DNA of 64,000 nt from Trichosporon coremiiforme (GCA_039545355.1 BCJJ01000006.1:1521686-1585685); one strand, 5' to 3'. Counted from the first letter of the stretch, positions 46,697 to 58,800 are shown. Made by a program: numbers and translations. The notes: a model not told the origin generated them from the letters alone.

Positions 46697-49388
46697 CTAC
46701 TCCTCCTCGCTGACCTCTTCCTCTTCGCCGCGTGCTAGGATCGTAGCCTTGATGCTGTTGTTGAGCTTCGGCTGCAGCTCCTGCGCGGCCGTGAAGCAGG
46801 TCATGGCGTTGTCGTTCCTTCCCACGCGCAGGTAGCACTTGCCAAGTAGGAAGTGAACGTTGGCCTCGTCCGGCGTGTCTCGGATGAGTGGTTCGAGCGC
46901 GGAAATGGCCTCCTGGGGGGCGGTTAGCTGAATATCCTCCCAAACGCTCCACTCCACATCGGCGAACCAGCCACCTGGATACGCCACCACTGTCGATCTC
47001 CGATCGGGAAACTGTCGCCCTGTACACAGGCTGGCGAGTCTTGTCATCTCCCCCACCCTCTGCATGAGCAACTGTAAAGCTGCGACGATCTTGGATGCAG
47101 TCTGGATGAAAGCTTGCCCGCTCCCGTAGCGCATCCGGAACCTGCCTCGTACCCCACTCTGCTTATAACAACGTGCTGAGGCAGTACTCACCATAATTCT
47201 GCCTAACGCCACGAGCACGCGCGCCCTGCGATACACGCTCATCGCGGTCGAGCCCACGGCGCACGCCTGGTCGTAGACAGCGAGCGCGCCGGGCAGATTT
47301 CCAACCTTCTCAAGGACGTCACCGATGCAGCACAGCAGGGCCGAGTTGCTGGGATTGATCTCGGCCGCGCGCCGGAAGTGGTGCTCTGCGTGCCGCAGCT
47401 TGCCCATGTTCAGGTATACGACGCCCAGACCATACCACGCATTGTAGTGCCGGCTGTCGGCACGGATGGCGTTGCGGTAGAATGCGATGGCACGGTCATA
47501 CTCCTCCATCGCGACGGCCTCGTAGCCGCACAAAGTCCAAGCGTAGGGACATCCCGGCGACAGCTGCGCCGCCCGCCGGAAACAGCGCATGGCTTCGTCG
47601 TGTTCTCGCTGCAGCGAGAAGCAATTCCCCGTTGCAATCCACGGCTGAGGTGCGTCCCTGTCGATTGAGACCAAGTGCTGCGACAGGTGCGAAAGGGCTG
47701 CCGTGTCCCCCAAATGCCACAACACAGTCGAGTAATGCTCCATACCGGTGAGCCGATACGGGTCGGCCGAGATGAGCTCCTGGAACGCACGACGGGCCTG
47801 TTGTTAGCCGGATCCAGTCTTGCAGTTACTCACCTTGACGTTGTCCGACATTTCATAGAAGCAGTTGGCCGCCATCTCATACGCCCACACACTCGTCTGC
47901 AGTTCCATCGGAAGCTCGTCGAGTTCTAACAGAGCCTCCTTACAGTTATACAAGCTCAACGACCGGTAAGCGCGAGCGCATCGGCGCACAATGTCGCGCA
48001 GCCAGTCGTCAACGACAGCCTGGGCTTGTGCCTCCGCAGATGATGTTGACGGCTCCGCGGTGCCTGACGCCGAAGAAGCCGCGGACTGTGACCGAGTAGA
48101 CCGATCCTTCCTCGCCACGCGAGGCTGGGGCTTCGTCGGCCCGTTGGCGTTTAAACGCGAGCTCCTCCGCACTGGTGGTTCCATCATCTTGTCTCCATTC
48201 GTGTCCAGCGACTTCAGATCGCGGCCGTTTAATCGCGACTCTCCCGCCAGCGGTCCGCCGGTTGGCGTATCGGCGGCAGCAAGTCTCCTGGGTGCGTGAG
48301 CTGCTCGTGGCCGCTTTTGGGCCGGCGGACGAGACAACAGGTCGGGGGCAGCGTTGATAGGGGTCGTGGCTCTCAGCGACGACGGAAGGATGTTGGAGAT
48401 CAGATTCGGCAGAGGCCGTCGCCCGCTCGGTCCCTGGTCGTTGAAACCGGGGAAGGAGGTGTCTGCAACGGTTGAGGGTGTTCTGCCGTCAGTTCTCCGT
48501 CTCGGCTTTATGGAAACTCACTCCCAATTGCTTGGATTCCCCAGCATTCCGAATCTTGGAGGTTGAATAGCTGCACTCGGAGTGAAGAATGAGGATGTCG
48601 TCGGGGCGGCTGTCGCTAAAGGGCTCATCTGCCTGCGGCTGATGAAATTCGGTACCTCTGACGCAGACGAGCGCGGCATCGGACCGGGCGATAATGTTGT
48701 GTTTCGTGATGGTCGGGCCGATGAGCGTGCTGATGGCGGATCGGGGAAGACAGTTTCTGGTGACGGCGGAGCTCCTGGTGGTCAGTTTTGAGTGCAGCGG
48801 GAGGCTGAACTCACCGATATCACAGAGACCAGTGAAAGCCTCCCACAGCCATGGGTCCTCGCTGAGTGCTTTCGTGTAAAACTCGACCGCTTGCACCGGT
48901 GACTTGCCTTTGTGCGACAGAGACGCAAGCATGAGGTTCGCAGTGGCCGCTGTCTCGGCAGGAGTCACCACTGGAAGCGCTGCTGTCAGCAAAGTCCATG
49001 CACTAAACGACTCACTCATCGGTGTACTCCGCCTGACTGCCCGTTCCAGGACCGCCTGTCCCTCCGTAAATCGTAACAGGCGGTTGCAGCACTTCGCAAC
49101 GATCACCGCACAGCCATAACATCCTGGCTTGTCCGTAGTCTCGTAGTCCATGTCGTCCGGGTCACCGTCTCCATTTGCTGAGTCACGGACCGCCTGCAAA
49201 GCAGGATACGGTTGGTTGGACTGCAGTAGACACAAAGCGAGAACATGCAGACTGTCGTGCTCAGCTTCTGTCGGGGGATACAGCGCAGAGTAGATGCGAG
49301 CGTAAAACAGAGCGGTCGCAGGTGGTGAGGTGAGGGCCAGTGCCCGAAGCCGCTGTGCGAGGTGCGGCCCCGAAGGCCTGGGCGGCAT
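46697..49388 (-). CDS. CDC27: Anaphase-promoting complex TPR subunit CDC27/APC3
   Basis: Six exons: 49388-49016, 48982-48815, 48774-48522, 48482-47834, 47797-47192, 46912-46697 (754 aa, normal for the family). CDC27 is a TPR scaffold of the APC/C ubiquitin ligase that binds Cdc20/Cdh1. The N-terminal TPRs start with LFYARIYSALYPPTEAEHD. A disordered linker carries the typical RRSSRLN motif. The C-terminal TPRs are very well conserved: WIATGNCFSLQREHDEAMR, DRAIAFYRNAIRADSRHYN, AWYGLGVVYLNMGKL and VHFLLGKCYLRVGR. The tail is acidic. Intron 1 is 33 nt and in frame. The last intron (47191-46913) is 279 nt, a multiple of three, and has no stop in frame, so its retention would add 93 residues between two TPRs. 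Divergent from RER1. Confidence 0.94.
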
Positions 49389-49845
49389 GTTGTTTATGCG
49401 GCTGTTGGGACAGTGGAGGTCAAGAAATTAGGAACACCGAGTACTCGTACACCTCTGCCGAACGGCAGTTGCAGTAATATAGGTCGAGGCGAATGATAGG
49501 TAGTCGTGTCGGAGTCTCTGCAGGGCGGCGATGTCGTTGTCGTGCAGAGGCTGTTGTTGGGGTGCTGATCGCTTGAGCGCCGCCCGCGAGCCAAAGTCAA
49601 CAACAATCGGCCTGGTTGGGTGGGTGGGACGGACGAATTTCTGACGTGGAATTTACTGGGCACTGATAAGGTTCGACACGCTACACACGCACACTCGGGG
49701 ATTGCCACGTTATCGCAGTGCGTGTGCGCTTGCGCAGTGGGTGGGATCTTGGCTCGCGATCCAGCCGTGACACGAGAGTATCACCTCCAGCGCGCTCTTG
49801 ACCGAGTTTTCGTTTCAAACCACCCCATCCACATTACTCGCCACC
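49389..49845. promoter_or_regulatory. Shared upstream region CDC27 / RER1
   Basis: 457 bp between divergent start codons. I see no distinct core promoter motif. Confidence 0.4.
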
Positions 49846-50853
49846 ATGGAGCCCCCTCCTTCCGTCAACGTGAGTGACCATCTTTCGCATCCATGCTGAC
49901 CTCCGTGCAGCAGCAGCAACAGCAGCAGCCGGCGCAGGCTTACCCTAATGTGAACCCCTACCCCGCCGGCCCCGTCGACGGCTCCGCCCCGGGTCCCAGC
50001 GGTTCGCCCATGCCCGCCGCCGGTCCTGGTGCTGGCTTCCCCATGCGCTCCGGATTAGCTGGCATGCAGCCCCACAGCATGTCCTCCCCTTCCAACATGG
50101 TCCCCGGCTCCGGCGCCGGTCTCCGCGGCGGCCTGCCCGAGGAGAAGAACGTCTTTGAGGTTGTTCGCGACAACACGAATGTTTACGCGCGGAAATTCCA
50201 AGGCCTTCTCGACAGGTCGACGCCTCACATGCTGGAGCGCTGGGCTTTCACTGGATTCCTCTTCCTCTGCTTCTCGCTCATCGTCGTGCTGCGCCAGGGA
50301 TGGTACATCGTCATGTGTAAGTCATGTTGTTTACACGCCGCGACTAAATTGAACTAACACGTGCAGACGCTCTTGCCATCTACATTCTCAACCTCTTCCT
50401 CGCTTTCCTGCAGCCTCGGTTTGACCCGAGTCTTGCCGATGACCTCGCGCAGGAGGACGTCGAGGAGGGTGCCCCCGGACTGCCTGGCAGCGAGCCCAAG
50501 TCCCCTGGCGGTATCCGCGGCCTCCTCTCCGGATTTTCTAACGGAGGTGACGACGAGGAGTTCCGCCCCTTCATCCGCCGCCTTCCGGAGTTCAAGTTCT
50601 GGTACTCGGCTACTAAGGCTACTGTCATCTCGCTCCTCTGCACCATCACCCGTGCTACGGACGTGCCCGTCTACTGGCCTATTCTTCTTGTGTACTTCTG
50701 CACCCTCTTCGCTCTTACCATGCGCCGCCAGATTCAGTAAGTCACTTTACTTTGATGGCGTCGACAGGAGGCTGACCCCACAGGCACATGATCAAGTACC
50801 GTTACATCCCTTGGGATCTCGGCCGCAAGCAGCGCTACGGTGGCAGGAAGTAA
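49846..50853 (+). CDS. RER1: Golgi-to-ER retrieval receptor RER1
   Basis: Four exons: 49846-49869, 49911-50316, 50367-50736, 50784-50853 (289 aa). RER1 is a four-span Golgi membrane protein that returns ER proteins by reading their transmembrane segments. Conserved elements: [99 protein letters not shown] and the end [20 protein letters not shown]. About 90 residues of Gln/Pro/Gly-rich sequence precede the first conserved segment, longer than the roughly 190-residue yeast protein. An insert with [20 protein letters not shown] follows the second span. Confidence 0.96.
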
Positions 50854-51039
50854 AAGAGTCTGCTCTTACGATGCAGGCGACCAGCGTTTGCCCCGCTGAG
50901 AAGAATAGACGAGATGTGCCCGATGTTGGGCAGCAGATCTTTATGATCTAGACTGGGGGAAGCCGTTTGATACCAAGATAGAGAAACCAGGGACGACGAT
51001 ACAGCTAGACTACAACGGATGCATAACCCGTAACTTTAT

Positions 51040-51934
51040 CTACAGCGTGCGACGGTCCGTCATAACACGGACGATGCAGCCAACTCCAGCGACCTCAGTG
51101 AGCTACGTGTCAGCGAAGTGTCAAAAGAGCTGTGTGGCTGCTTCCGAACTCACCTTCTCGTGCCAGGTCAGCAGCACAGATCCAGAGACATCGGCTCCTT
51201 GGCCAAGGGCCGACATTCCCTTGTACAGGTACGCCATCAGGCGCGACTGCTGCTCTTGGTCAAGGCCCTTGATGACGGTGGGGATGTCGGCGGCGCGGGT
51301 AGAGTTGAGGATCATGAGGACAGCATCAGTGGTGAGTTTCTGCAGATGTTAGCCAAGAGCCATGCGGCATCGCAGGTGATTATATGGAGACCCGGACTGG
51401 AGGCCGTTCAGAGAGGAACACTTGAGACCAATCGACCTCATCCTAACCGTGCCGCTCCTCGCGTTAGGCTCTCAAGTCGTACCAACTCCATTGACAAAGC
51501 ACCACCGCTACTAACCTTGGCCTGGTCAACACCCTCTCCGTAAGGAGGGTTCGTCAGGATCGTCTGAAGTGCACCGGCGATGTCACCCCTGTATGTCAGC
51601 TATCGATGGTTTCAGCACTGAACACCGAGGTCTTGCCCCTGTCCGTATGACGGTTACTGCATCCCAGCCCTCGCTCCGAGACTAACGAGATCCGGGGGAT
51701 GTCTTCGACAGCACAGGGACAGTCACTGAAGGTGCAGTGCCATTACGAAAGGCTGATCTCCTGTACCGCTACACACCTTGACACTTGTCCTCGGCTCTCC
51801 TGGCTCCTCGACTGAGCGTCGGCAAGCGCTCCGTCCGGTCCGCGGGGGTCGGGGTCGTAGAGGTCGGACGGGAGGAGAATATCTCCCTCGAGCGCGTCGA
51901 TGTCGATCTTGCGGAACGCGTACTCGTTCGACAT
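51040..51934 (-). CDS. ARC15: Arp2/3 complex 16-kDa subunit ARPC5
   Basis: Four exons: 51934-51777, 51588-51516, 51339-51154, 51102-51040 (159 aa, the normal length). ARPC5 is a helical subunit of the Arp2/3 complex, which nucleates branched actin at endocytic patches. Recognisable parts: FRKIDIDALEGD at the N terminus, SRGDIAGALQTILTNPPYG, DAVLMILNSTRAADIPTVIK, LDQEQQSRLMAYLYKGMS and the closing WHEKLTEVAGVGCIVRVMTD. Introns 1 and 2 (188 and 176 nt) are long for this window; the last is 51 nt. Divergent from the WBP11-like gene with 202 bp between, and convergent with RER1. Confidence 0.93.
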
Positions 51935-52136
51935 GGCTGGTGTAGATGGTCGTTGGAACAGTGACCTGGCGCATACAGCTGTGCTATGACGCCGTCCCTC
52001 GACACCTGGGCGTCGATATGTGGGCGGATGGATTAAGCTTCCGTCATCGCCGCCGATCGATTGTTGTTGCGGTCCTGACCATCAATTTCACGGGTCGTTC
52101 GTCCCTCATATCGCTCGCGCAATCGGACCGGCAGAC
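51935..52136. promoter_or_regulatory. Shared promoter region ARPC5 / WBP11-like gene
   Basis: 202 bp between divergent start codons. It must contain both promoters. Confidence 0.45.
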
Positions 52137-53354
52137 ATGGGAAAGAAGGGAAGTTCGAATCCGGCGGACGCTCACCGTGAGCTATTATTTCAGTAGAGTC
52201 TAGCTGACAGAGAGGCAAGGCACTCCGCGCCAAGGAGCTCAAAAGGGTACGCTGGCCCGAACCATGCTTCAGCTGACGACAGAACAAGGATGCGAGGAAA
52301 AAGGTTCGCGAGGATCAGGCCGTTAAACGCGATACTAGAGGTGAGTTTATCAAGGTGGCCAGTATCCAAGCTGACAGCAGACCTTGAGGGCCAGATCAAC
52401 TACCTGAAATCGGTCACCAGCCTTGATGATGACGGCAAGGATCGACTCAAGAAGCTGGAGGACGAGCTGAAGCAAGTGAACAAGTTGAAGGAGAAGTACG
52501 TCACCGCGCACCCGGATGCGCGAGACCGCGTCTTCCATACGGGCAAGCATGCGCTGCGGGAACACAACGACAACGAGGGTCCGAAGCCCGACCCGATGGC
52601 GCATCTCTACAACCCCGACGGCACGCTCCGTGACCCGAAGAAGAGTTACTACTACGATGCGGTGTACAACCCGTACGGAGTTCCACCACCGGGAATGCCG
52701 TACCGAGAACGCACGCCGACAGGGATGACGGATCCAGAGGACAGCAGCGACGATTCGGATGAGGACAGCGATGATGACATCGTCATGCCTGAGGGACCAC
52801 CGCCAGAGGAGGAGCCCGACTCGGACGACTCGGACTGGATCCCGCTGCCTGACGGACCCCCGCCGCCATCTGCTCTGCCCGCTTTGCCTCCCATTCATAT
52901 GGGACGGGGAGGAATGCGCGGTCGGGGTCATCCTCGAGGCGGCCCGCCGCGCGGAGGGCCCCCTCGTGGTGGACCTGGCCGTCCGCTTCCCGCTGCGCCG
53001 CCATCATTGCCAGCCAAGCCTGGCACAGTGCCCGTGGTCACTGCTCCTGCGGTTCCGCGAGTTGAACCGAAGGCGGCTGTCGCTGCAGCGCCAGTTGCAG
53101 CGACGATCAGCGCCGAGCCCCAGCTGCGTGACTTGCGCAAGGAGACGACGCAGTTCGTCCCTCGTGCGGCGAGGAAAAGGGCTGGCGGTGTCAACGCGGC
53201 CCCGAATGCCGGAACGGTTGACGCCGACGGAGACAGTGTCAAGGTGCGGCAGGATCAGGGCCCTGGGCTGCTCGGCAAGCTGAAGGGCGTCGGCGTCGTA
53301 AGGGACCAGGCAGAGGAGGACTACGACAAATTCCTCGAAGGACTGGACCAGTAG
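52137..53354 (+). CDS. WBP11-like (WW domain-binding protein 11) splicing factor
   Basis: Four exons: 52137-52176, 52215-52246, 52283-52340, 52381-53354 (367 aa). The N terminus fits the Wbp11 domain: GKKGSSNPADAHRKALRAKE followed by LKRNKDARKKVREDQAVKRD and an acidic-basic coiled helix (DRLKKLEDELKQVNKLKEKY). The middle has acidic Ser/Asp runs and proline motifs that fit WW-domain ligands (PEGPPPEEEP, LPDGPPPPSALPALPP), then RGG-like repeats (GHPRGGPPRGGPPRGGPGR). A conserved C-terminal block (QFVPRAARKR) follows. Human WBP11 joins the spliceosome and the nuclear pool of PP1 and PQBP1. The splicing role here is inferred from the family. Exon 2 depends on the third AG in the series CTGACAGAGAG, the only one that keeps the frame. 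The exon 4 acceptor is a tandem site. Confidence 0.8.
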
Positions 53355-53779
53355 GTAGTGTATTTTAAGCATGTACTTCTTGTATTCTTCATCGCTCGTT
53401 TCTAGTTCTGGGGAGATCTCGAAGTCGTACATTTGGCTAAACTTGGACGTTCTTCCAACGAATGTCTCGTTTGCTCATCGATCTAAGTGACTACGAATAG
53501 AACGGTTGCGGAGGTGGAAACCCGTTCAGGCTGATTAGAAGACGCCGCTCGGTGGGCTAGGTGGTCGCGGGTAATTTCAGCGGTCCTTATCATCACGTGG
53601 AGCACCACACGGACTTGCCCGCTCCGGACCTCGACTCCTCGTCCTCCTCGCCTTCTCCAGCTCTCAGGCCATGCAGGCCACACCTAGCTTCCCCGACATG
53701 GCGACGCCGTCCCTTATAAGCCGCCAGATCGCACGGCTGCCGGCCTGATCCCCACCTTCCCTCCTACAACTTTGCCACG
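53355..53779. other. Intergenic, WBP11-like to ureohydrolase
   Basis: 425 bp without a gene. It holds the 3' end of the WBP11-like gene and the promoter of the ureohydrolase. A TTATAAG sequence at 53714-53720, about 60 bp before the start codon, is a candidate TATA-like element. Confidence 0.5.
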
Positions 53780-55232
53780 ATGCGCTTCCTCACACTCTGC
53801 ACTCTACTCAGCTCACTCGTGCTCGCCCACTCGGAACAGGAGACCTTCGACCAGGAGCCATGGCGTAAGCGCGCAGAACTCCGTAAACGCTGACAAAATC
53901 AGAGTTGAAGTACGGAGGTACTCCAGACTTGACCTTCTCCGGTATCGCTGGCTTCATGCGGCTGCCGTTCGCGCGATGCCTCGAGGAGCCGGGCAAGGCG
54001 TTTGACCTGGCAATTCTGGGCATGCCCTTTGATGTGCGTGTTCACAGCTAACGGGAATTCGCGCTTCAGCTGACCTTTCTCGCAGACCACGGTATCGTAC
54101 CGACCTGGTGCACGCTTCGGCCCGCATGCTATTCGAAGTGGATCGCGACGAGCCGGACCCGCTCGCTCCTTCCTCGTGCCATGGGGAACCAGTGTCACCC
54201 AGGAGTCAAACCTTGAGATTGTGAGCTTCCTAATACTTGCTAAGTTAACTTCAGATCGACTGCAATGATGTTCCTATCTCACCTTATGACCCCGCACTGG
54301 CCATCGACGAGATGCAGACGGCTTACGCTACTCTCATCAATCGCCCTGTCGTGAACGCAGACGGGTACACAGCACAGCTTGCGAAGGATGGTCGGGAGCA
54401 TCCCCGCATCCTGACTCTGGGTGGAGACCACACGATTGTGTTGCCGATTCTCGGAGCGCTCTACGACGTCTACGGTCCTATCACTGTGCTCCACTTCGAC
54501 GCTCACCTTGACACCTGGAACGGCCACGAGCTGGGTGGTGCTCACACCGAGCAGCACAAAGTTGTGAGCCATGTACCGAGTTCGTCGCTGACACTCAGAC
54601 TCACGGCACCTTCTTCTGGAAGGCTCACGACCTTGGCTACATCTCAAACACCACGTCAGCTCACGCTGGCATTCGCACTCGGCTTACCGTGAGCTAGGAA
54701 GTTAAGTGCTCAGCTGACTCACAGTCTATGAACGACCTGCTTCATGATGAGGCAGTGGGTTTCCAGGTATTCACCACCGACGACATCGATGACATGGGCG
54801 CCGATGGCATTGCTACTGCCCTGAAGAAGCGTCTTGGAAAGGGTCCCGTCTACCTCAGCTTCGACATTGACACCATCGACCCCAGCATGGCCCCTGCCAG
54901 TGAGCTATCATCGTCACGAGTTTCAGCTCACCTTCCCAGCTGGTACGCCCGAGAGCGGCGGTTGGACGACTCGAGAAGTCAAGCGTATCATTCGTGCTCT
55001 GGGTGACCTCAACATCGTGGGAGCAGACATCGTGGAAGTTGCTCCGGCTTACGACACGAACGCGGAGCTCACGGCCATGGCAGCTTCGGATCTCGCGCAG
55101 GAGTTCATGGCCCTCATGATCGCCAGGAAGCCCAACCCTGCAGTCAAGGGTGGGAAGCTCAATCCCGGTCTCAAGGCTAAGGCCAAGGTATCGGGCCATG
55201 AGCAAGAAGCCGCCGCGCGTGACGAGCTTTAA
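53780..55232 (+). CDS. Ureohydrolase (agmatinase/guanidinobutyrase-like) with signal peptide
   Basis: Seven exons: 53780-53864, 53903-54033, 54086-54220, 54255-54563, 54599-54688, 54725-54899, 54940-55232 (405 aa). Manganese-binding motifs of the arginase superfamily are complete: [41 protein letters not shown]. Others fit agmatinase: [22 protein letters not shown] and EVAPAYD. The family cleaves guanidino compounds to an amine and urea; the substrate cannot be read from sequence. Unusually, the protein starts with a clear signal peptide ([18 protein letters not shown]), so it is predicted to enter the secretory route (vacuole, wall or outside) rather than stay in the cytosol. Introns are mostly 34-40 nt. 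Confidence 0.92.
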
Positions 55233-55810
55233 TGGCGCATCAAGGGCAACTACAGCCGCACAATGGCCTTTACGCCGATGAAGACCGTGCCAACCCATCA
55301 CGCAGATGCTCGAGTGAGTACAATCCCGTCTTCTGCATGCATTCCGTGGTGCGTACCTTGTCATGTTCGTCGCGTCCCACGAGAGCAAGAACAATAGGAA
55401 CGGGAAGAAGCACTGGCGCGACGAAATGGCTGATCAAGGGCGCAACGCGCTCGAGCCACTTTCACCTGGTGATGGCACATTGCAACCACACACGATCTGC
55501 AGCTCCGAAGCGTCACTGTCAGAATGCACAGACCATGCGTACTACTCACTTCCAGGGAGTCGAACCTAACGTACATGCACACGGAGGACGTCGCTGACTC
55601 CCACTGAATGCTGGAAGTTGCAACTCTCCATTCTCTCACCTTCTCAGCCACGAAACGCCGCCCCCCTTGGAGTTCACAACGACCCTCATGATGGCGGCCT
55701 CGTTGCATACGCCTGTCCATCAGATCAAGCCAGGTCGTCCCTCTCCAAGACGCGGAGAGGTCCCATACTCGGAGATCCCTTTGTCCATCGACCGTGGACC
55801 GACTAGAAGA
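55233..55810. other. Intergenic, ureohydrolase to coiled-coil gene
   Basis: 578 bp with no gene I can support: 3' end of the ureohydrolase and promoter of the next gene. Confidence 0.5.
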
Positions 55811-58800
55811 ATGGCCACCGAGGGCCATCAACATTTAGAGTGAGTATCTCTTTGTCCGATGATGTCGTGGCGATCGCCCACCATTGTTCGGTTTGTCTAA
55901 GGCTCTTCCTAACATTACAGTCTCGAAGCTCTCCAGAAGCGGCTGCACCTGTACGACGATATATCCTTTCAGAAATCGTTGGACGAACTTGCATCCCCCT
56001 TCCAACTTCGAGTCTTCGGTGACACAAAGTACAGCAATTTTGGCAGTGCCGCCGAGTCAACTCCTGAAACCACTCGAGATCCCACAGCCTCCTCATCGAA
56101 ACCCAGACCTGAACCAGCCTCCCGACGATATTCCTTCTCGAAGACGAAGCCTGGCAAGCGCTCAAAAGAGGCGTCTTCCAGATCGAGCAAGTCTCTTACG
56201 TTCTCAACTGACTCGAAGTCTGCTCCGTCGTACCTTCGACCCGCACCAGAATCACCTGAACTGGGTCCCGGTGACTCCATCAGCGTCATGGCGTTCCCGA
56301 CAGCCGCCGCGCCCGCCACGCCAGCTGTGTCGGCCGCGCCGAGTCTCGCGCCGCAAGACATCCGGTCGGAGTTCCTGCACCCCCGCCTCGCCGATGGTTC
56401 TGAAGGAAGGCTGCGTAGCGAGCTAGCCTCCGAAGCGACGAAGAAGGCGCAGGCCAATGACCGAGCCGAATTGATGAGGCAGCGACAACTGAAGTCGGCG
56501 AAGGAACTCTCCGAGGAGCTATATTCGTCCTTGCACTCCAACGCGAGCTCGCTGCCGCAAGCCGCCGCCCCGGCACCCCAATCACGNACTACTATTAACT
56601 CGCTAACCCATTATACAAAAGGTACATTATCACAATTACGCCGCCCCTCAGCCGTCGAGTCGCGATCGACTCGCAAGATTGGCGTTCCTTCTGCTCGGAG
56701 GACCACGCGCTCGCAGAAATCCGCGAAGCCACCTAGTACTCCAAAGGCACCTTCAACCCTCGCTGCGTGCGACTTGCAGAGCCAGGTGATTGCTCCAACA
56801 TCAGATTCCGAGAGTGATCGGCAGACTCGCACCCGATCCAGAGCACCATCGTAAGTTGTCCTACCCAACGTATGCTTTCAGCTGATAGCTCAGAATCCGG
56901 ACACCACATGCCCCCGTGCTGGAGAAGGCGGTCGCTGGAAAGAGGTACAACTCTATCACGATACCCCTTGGGGATGTGCCTCCGGTCTTCTACAAGAAGA
57001 TCTCGCAACTGCGCTATGGTCCCATTGACAATACAGCACCACTGTACCTTTCATCACAGAGGATGGGAGGTGGTACGACTCCGCCTGATTCGATTTCGCT
57101 GAGCGACGAAGACTCTTCCACTGCTAGTGCCCCGACCGCCGTCTCGAAGGACATCCCGCCAACCGTCATCTCCAAAGACGTCCCGCCGATTGTTCCCTCC
57201 AAGGAAGCTCCGCCAGTCGATCTCCGCCGGGAGCAGTCCAAGACCCCGCGGCTTTCTCATGTCCCTGCCAAGGCCACGCCTATCACCGATGACGATCTGA
57301 TCGAGCAACTGCTTGATGCTGTCGAGAAGTCAGCGTCGAAACGCAAGGCGACGCGGAAGCAGCAGGCGGTCAAGATCAATGAACTGCAGGAGGCGTTAGC
57401 GACGCTGAAGCACACGCATGCCGTGACTCTGGCCAAGGCGGCAGACACGGAGAAGAAGGTTGGCGAGATTGAGCGGCAGCGGCAACTGAAGCGGCTGGAG
57501 TCGGAGGTTTATGAGAAGGAGCGAGAGATGAAGCGGTGGCAGAAGCAGCATAAGCTCGACACGGAGAGGTTGCTCTTTGCCAAGGAAAGGTGACCACCGG
57601 CCAAGTCTCAACTAACATCAGGCTACTCGAAGACCGCCGGAAGTTCGAGAAGAAGGAGAGCTACAGGAAGGGCATCGAATACGGTAAAGCCCAGGTGAGC
57701 TATCATCTCAGCTTCAGCTGATAGCAGGGTTGGGCCGAATTCCAGCAGCAGCTTAACATTTTGTTCGCCCTTCATGAAGAAGTGGCGCCGCTGCTCGCTC
57801 GCCGGCAAACCTCTGATTCAGATCCGCCCATGGAGTCCGATACTCGAGAGAGCCGCCTCTCAGAAGCTCAGCAGATCCAAGAGCAGTACCTTGCTGGCGA
57901 CCTCAGCGCAGCTCAACCTCTGCAACAGGATCCTCTGGATCAAACCCCGGAGCCTCAGCAGATCTGGGAAGCCCCGCCGCAACCGATACCAACCGCGCAG
58001 CCAGAGTCAGCGTCAGAGCCGCTCCCCCTACCGCAAGGTGCTGCTGCCGAGTACCTCTACAGTGGGCAAGCAGACGACGCGCCGCGTATCCCTGTACCGC
58101 CGCCTCAGCGACCGCACACAACGCTTCCATCATATTAGCGGAGCCAGGTGGCTGAACGGGGTTACTTTGGAGGCTCAGAGGAGTACCACAGTGGGTCAGC
58201 AGTTCAGTTCGAGGTTCCGTCAGGGATGGGCTCCCAGCGAACCCAACACAGTCGTGAGTTGGGAAGCCTCAGTGGTGCCATGGCGTTCTTGACAGACGTT
58301 CTTGCTCGTTATCCCCCGGACTCGGGCTCTCCCTCCAAAAACCACCCGATCAGGCTATCCACCCAAGTGGCGGTAAGGGAGCTCGGGGAGAAGCTAACAC
58401 AGGAAGCAGCGCAGAATGGGCGAAGCCGTGCTTCCTCGTCAGCGTTAAGACGGCAACCCGTAGTCAATGCGGAACACTCGACCTCGCGCCACAACCTTCG
58501 CAGCCGACACCTGTCCGTCAGCCAGCCACCACCGCCCACGGCTTCTGCCCCTCCGTCATCGCGACCGGGGACCGCCATCGACCTTTACAAGGCTCTGCCG
58601 CCGGTCACCCCTAACAGGAAAGTTTATCGGCGGCACTCGATGACTTCGACAGACGCTGTGGGTCAAGGCAGGCGTTCTATGAGCCGTGCCAGCACCATGA
58701 AGGTCCACCAGCGCAGTGCCACACAGGGCAGCATCGACATGGACGGTCGCTATCCCAAGATGTCGACAGGAGAGAATGAGAGAGTCACTCAAGTACTGTG

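Noticed and set aside
52150..52165. GTTCGAATCC resembling a tRNA T loop
   Set aside because: The flanking bases do not form a T stem, and the sequence is the first exon of the WBP11-like gene.
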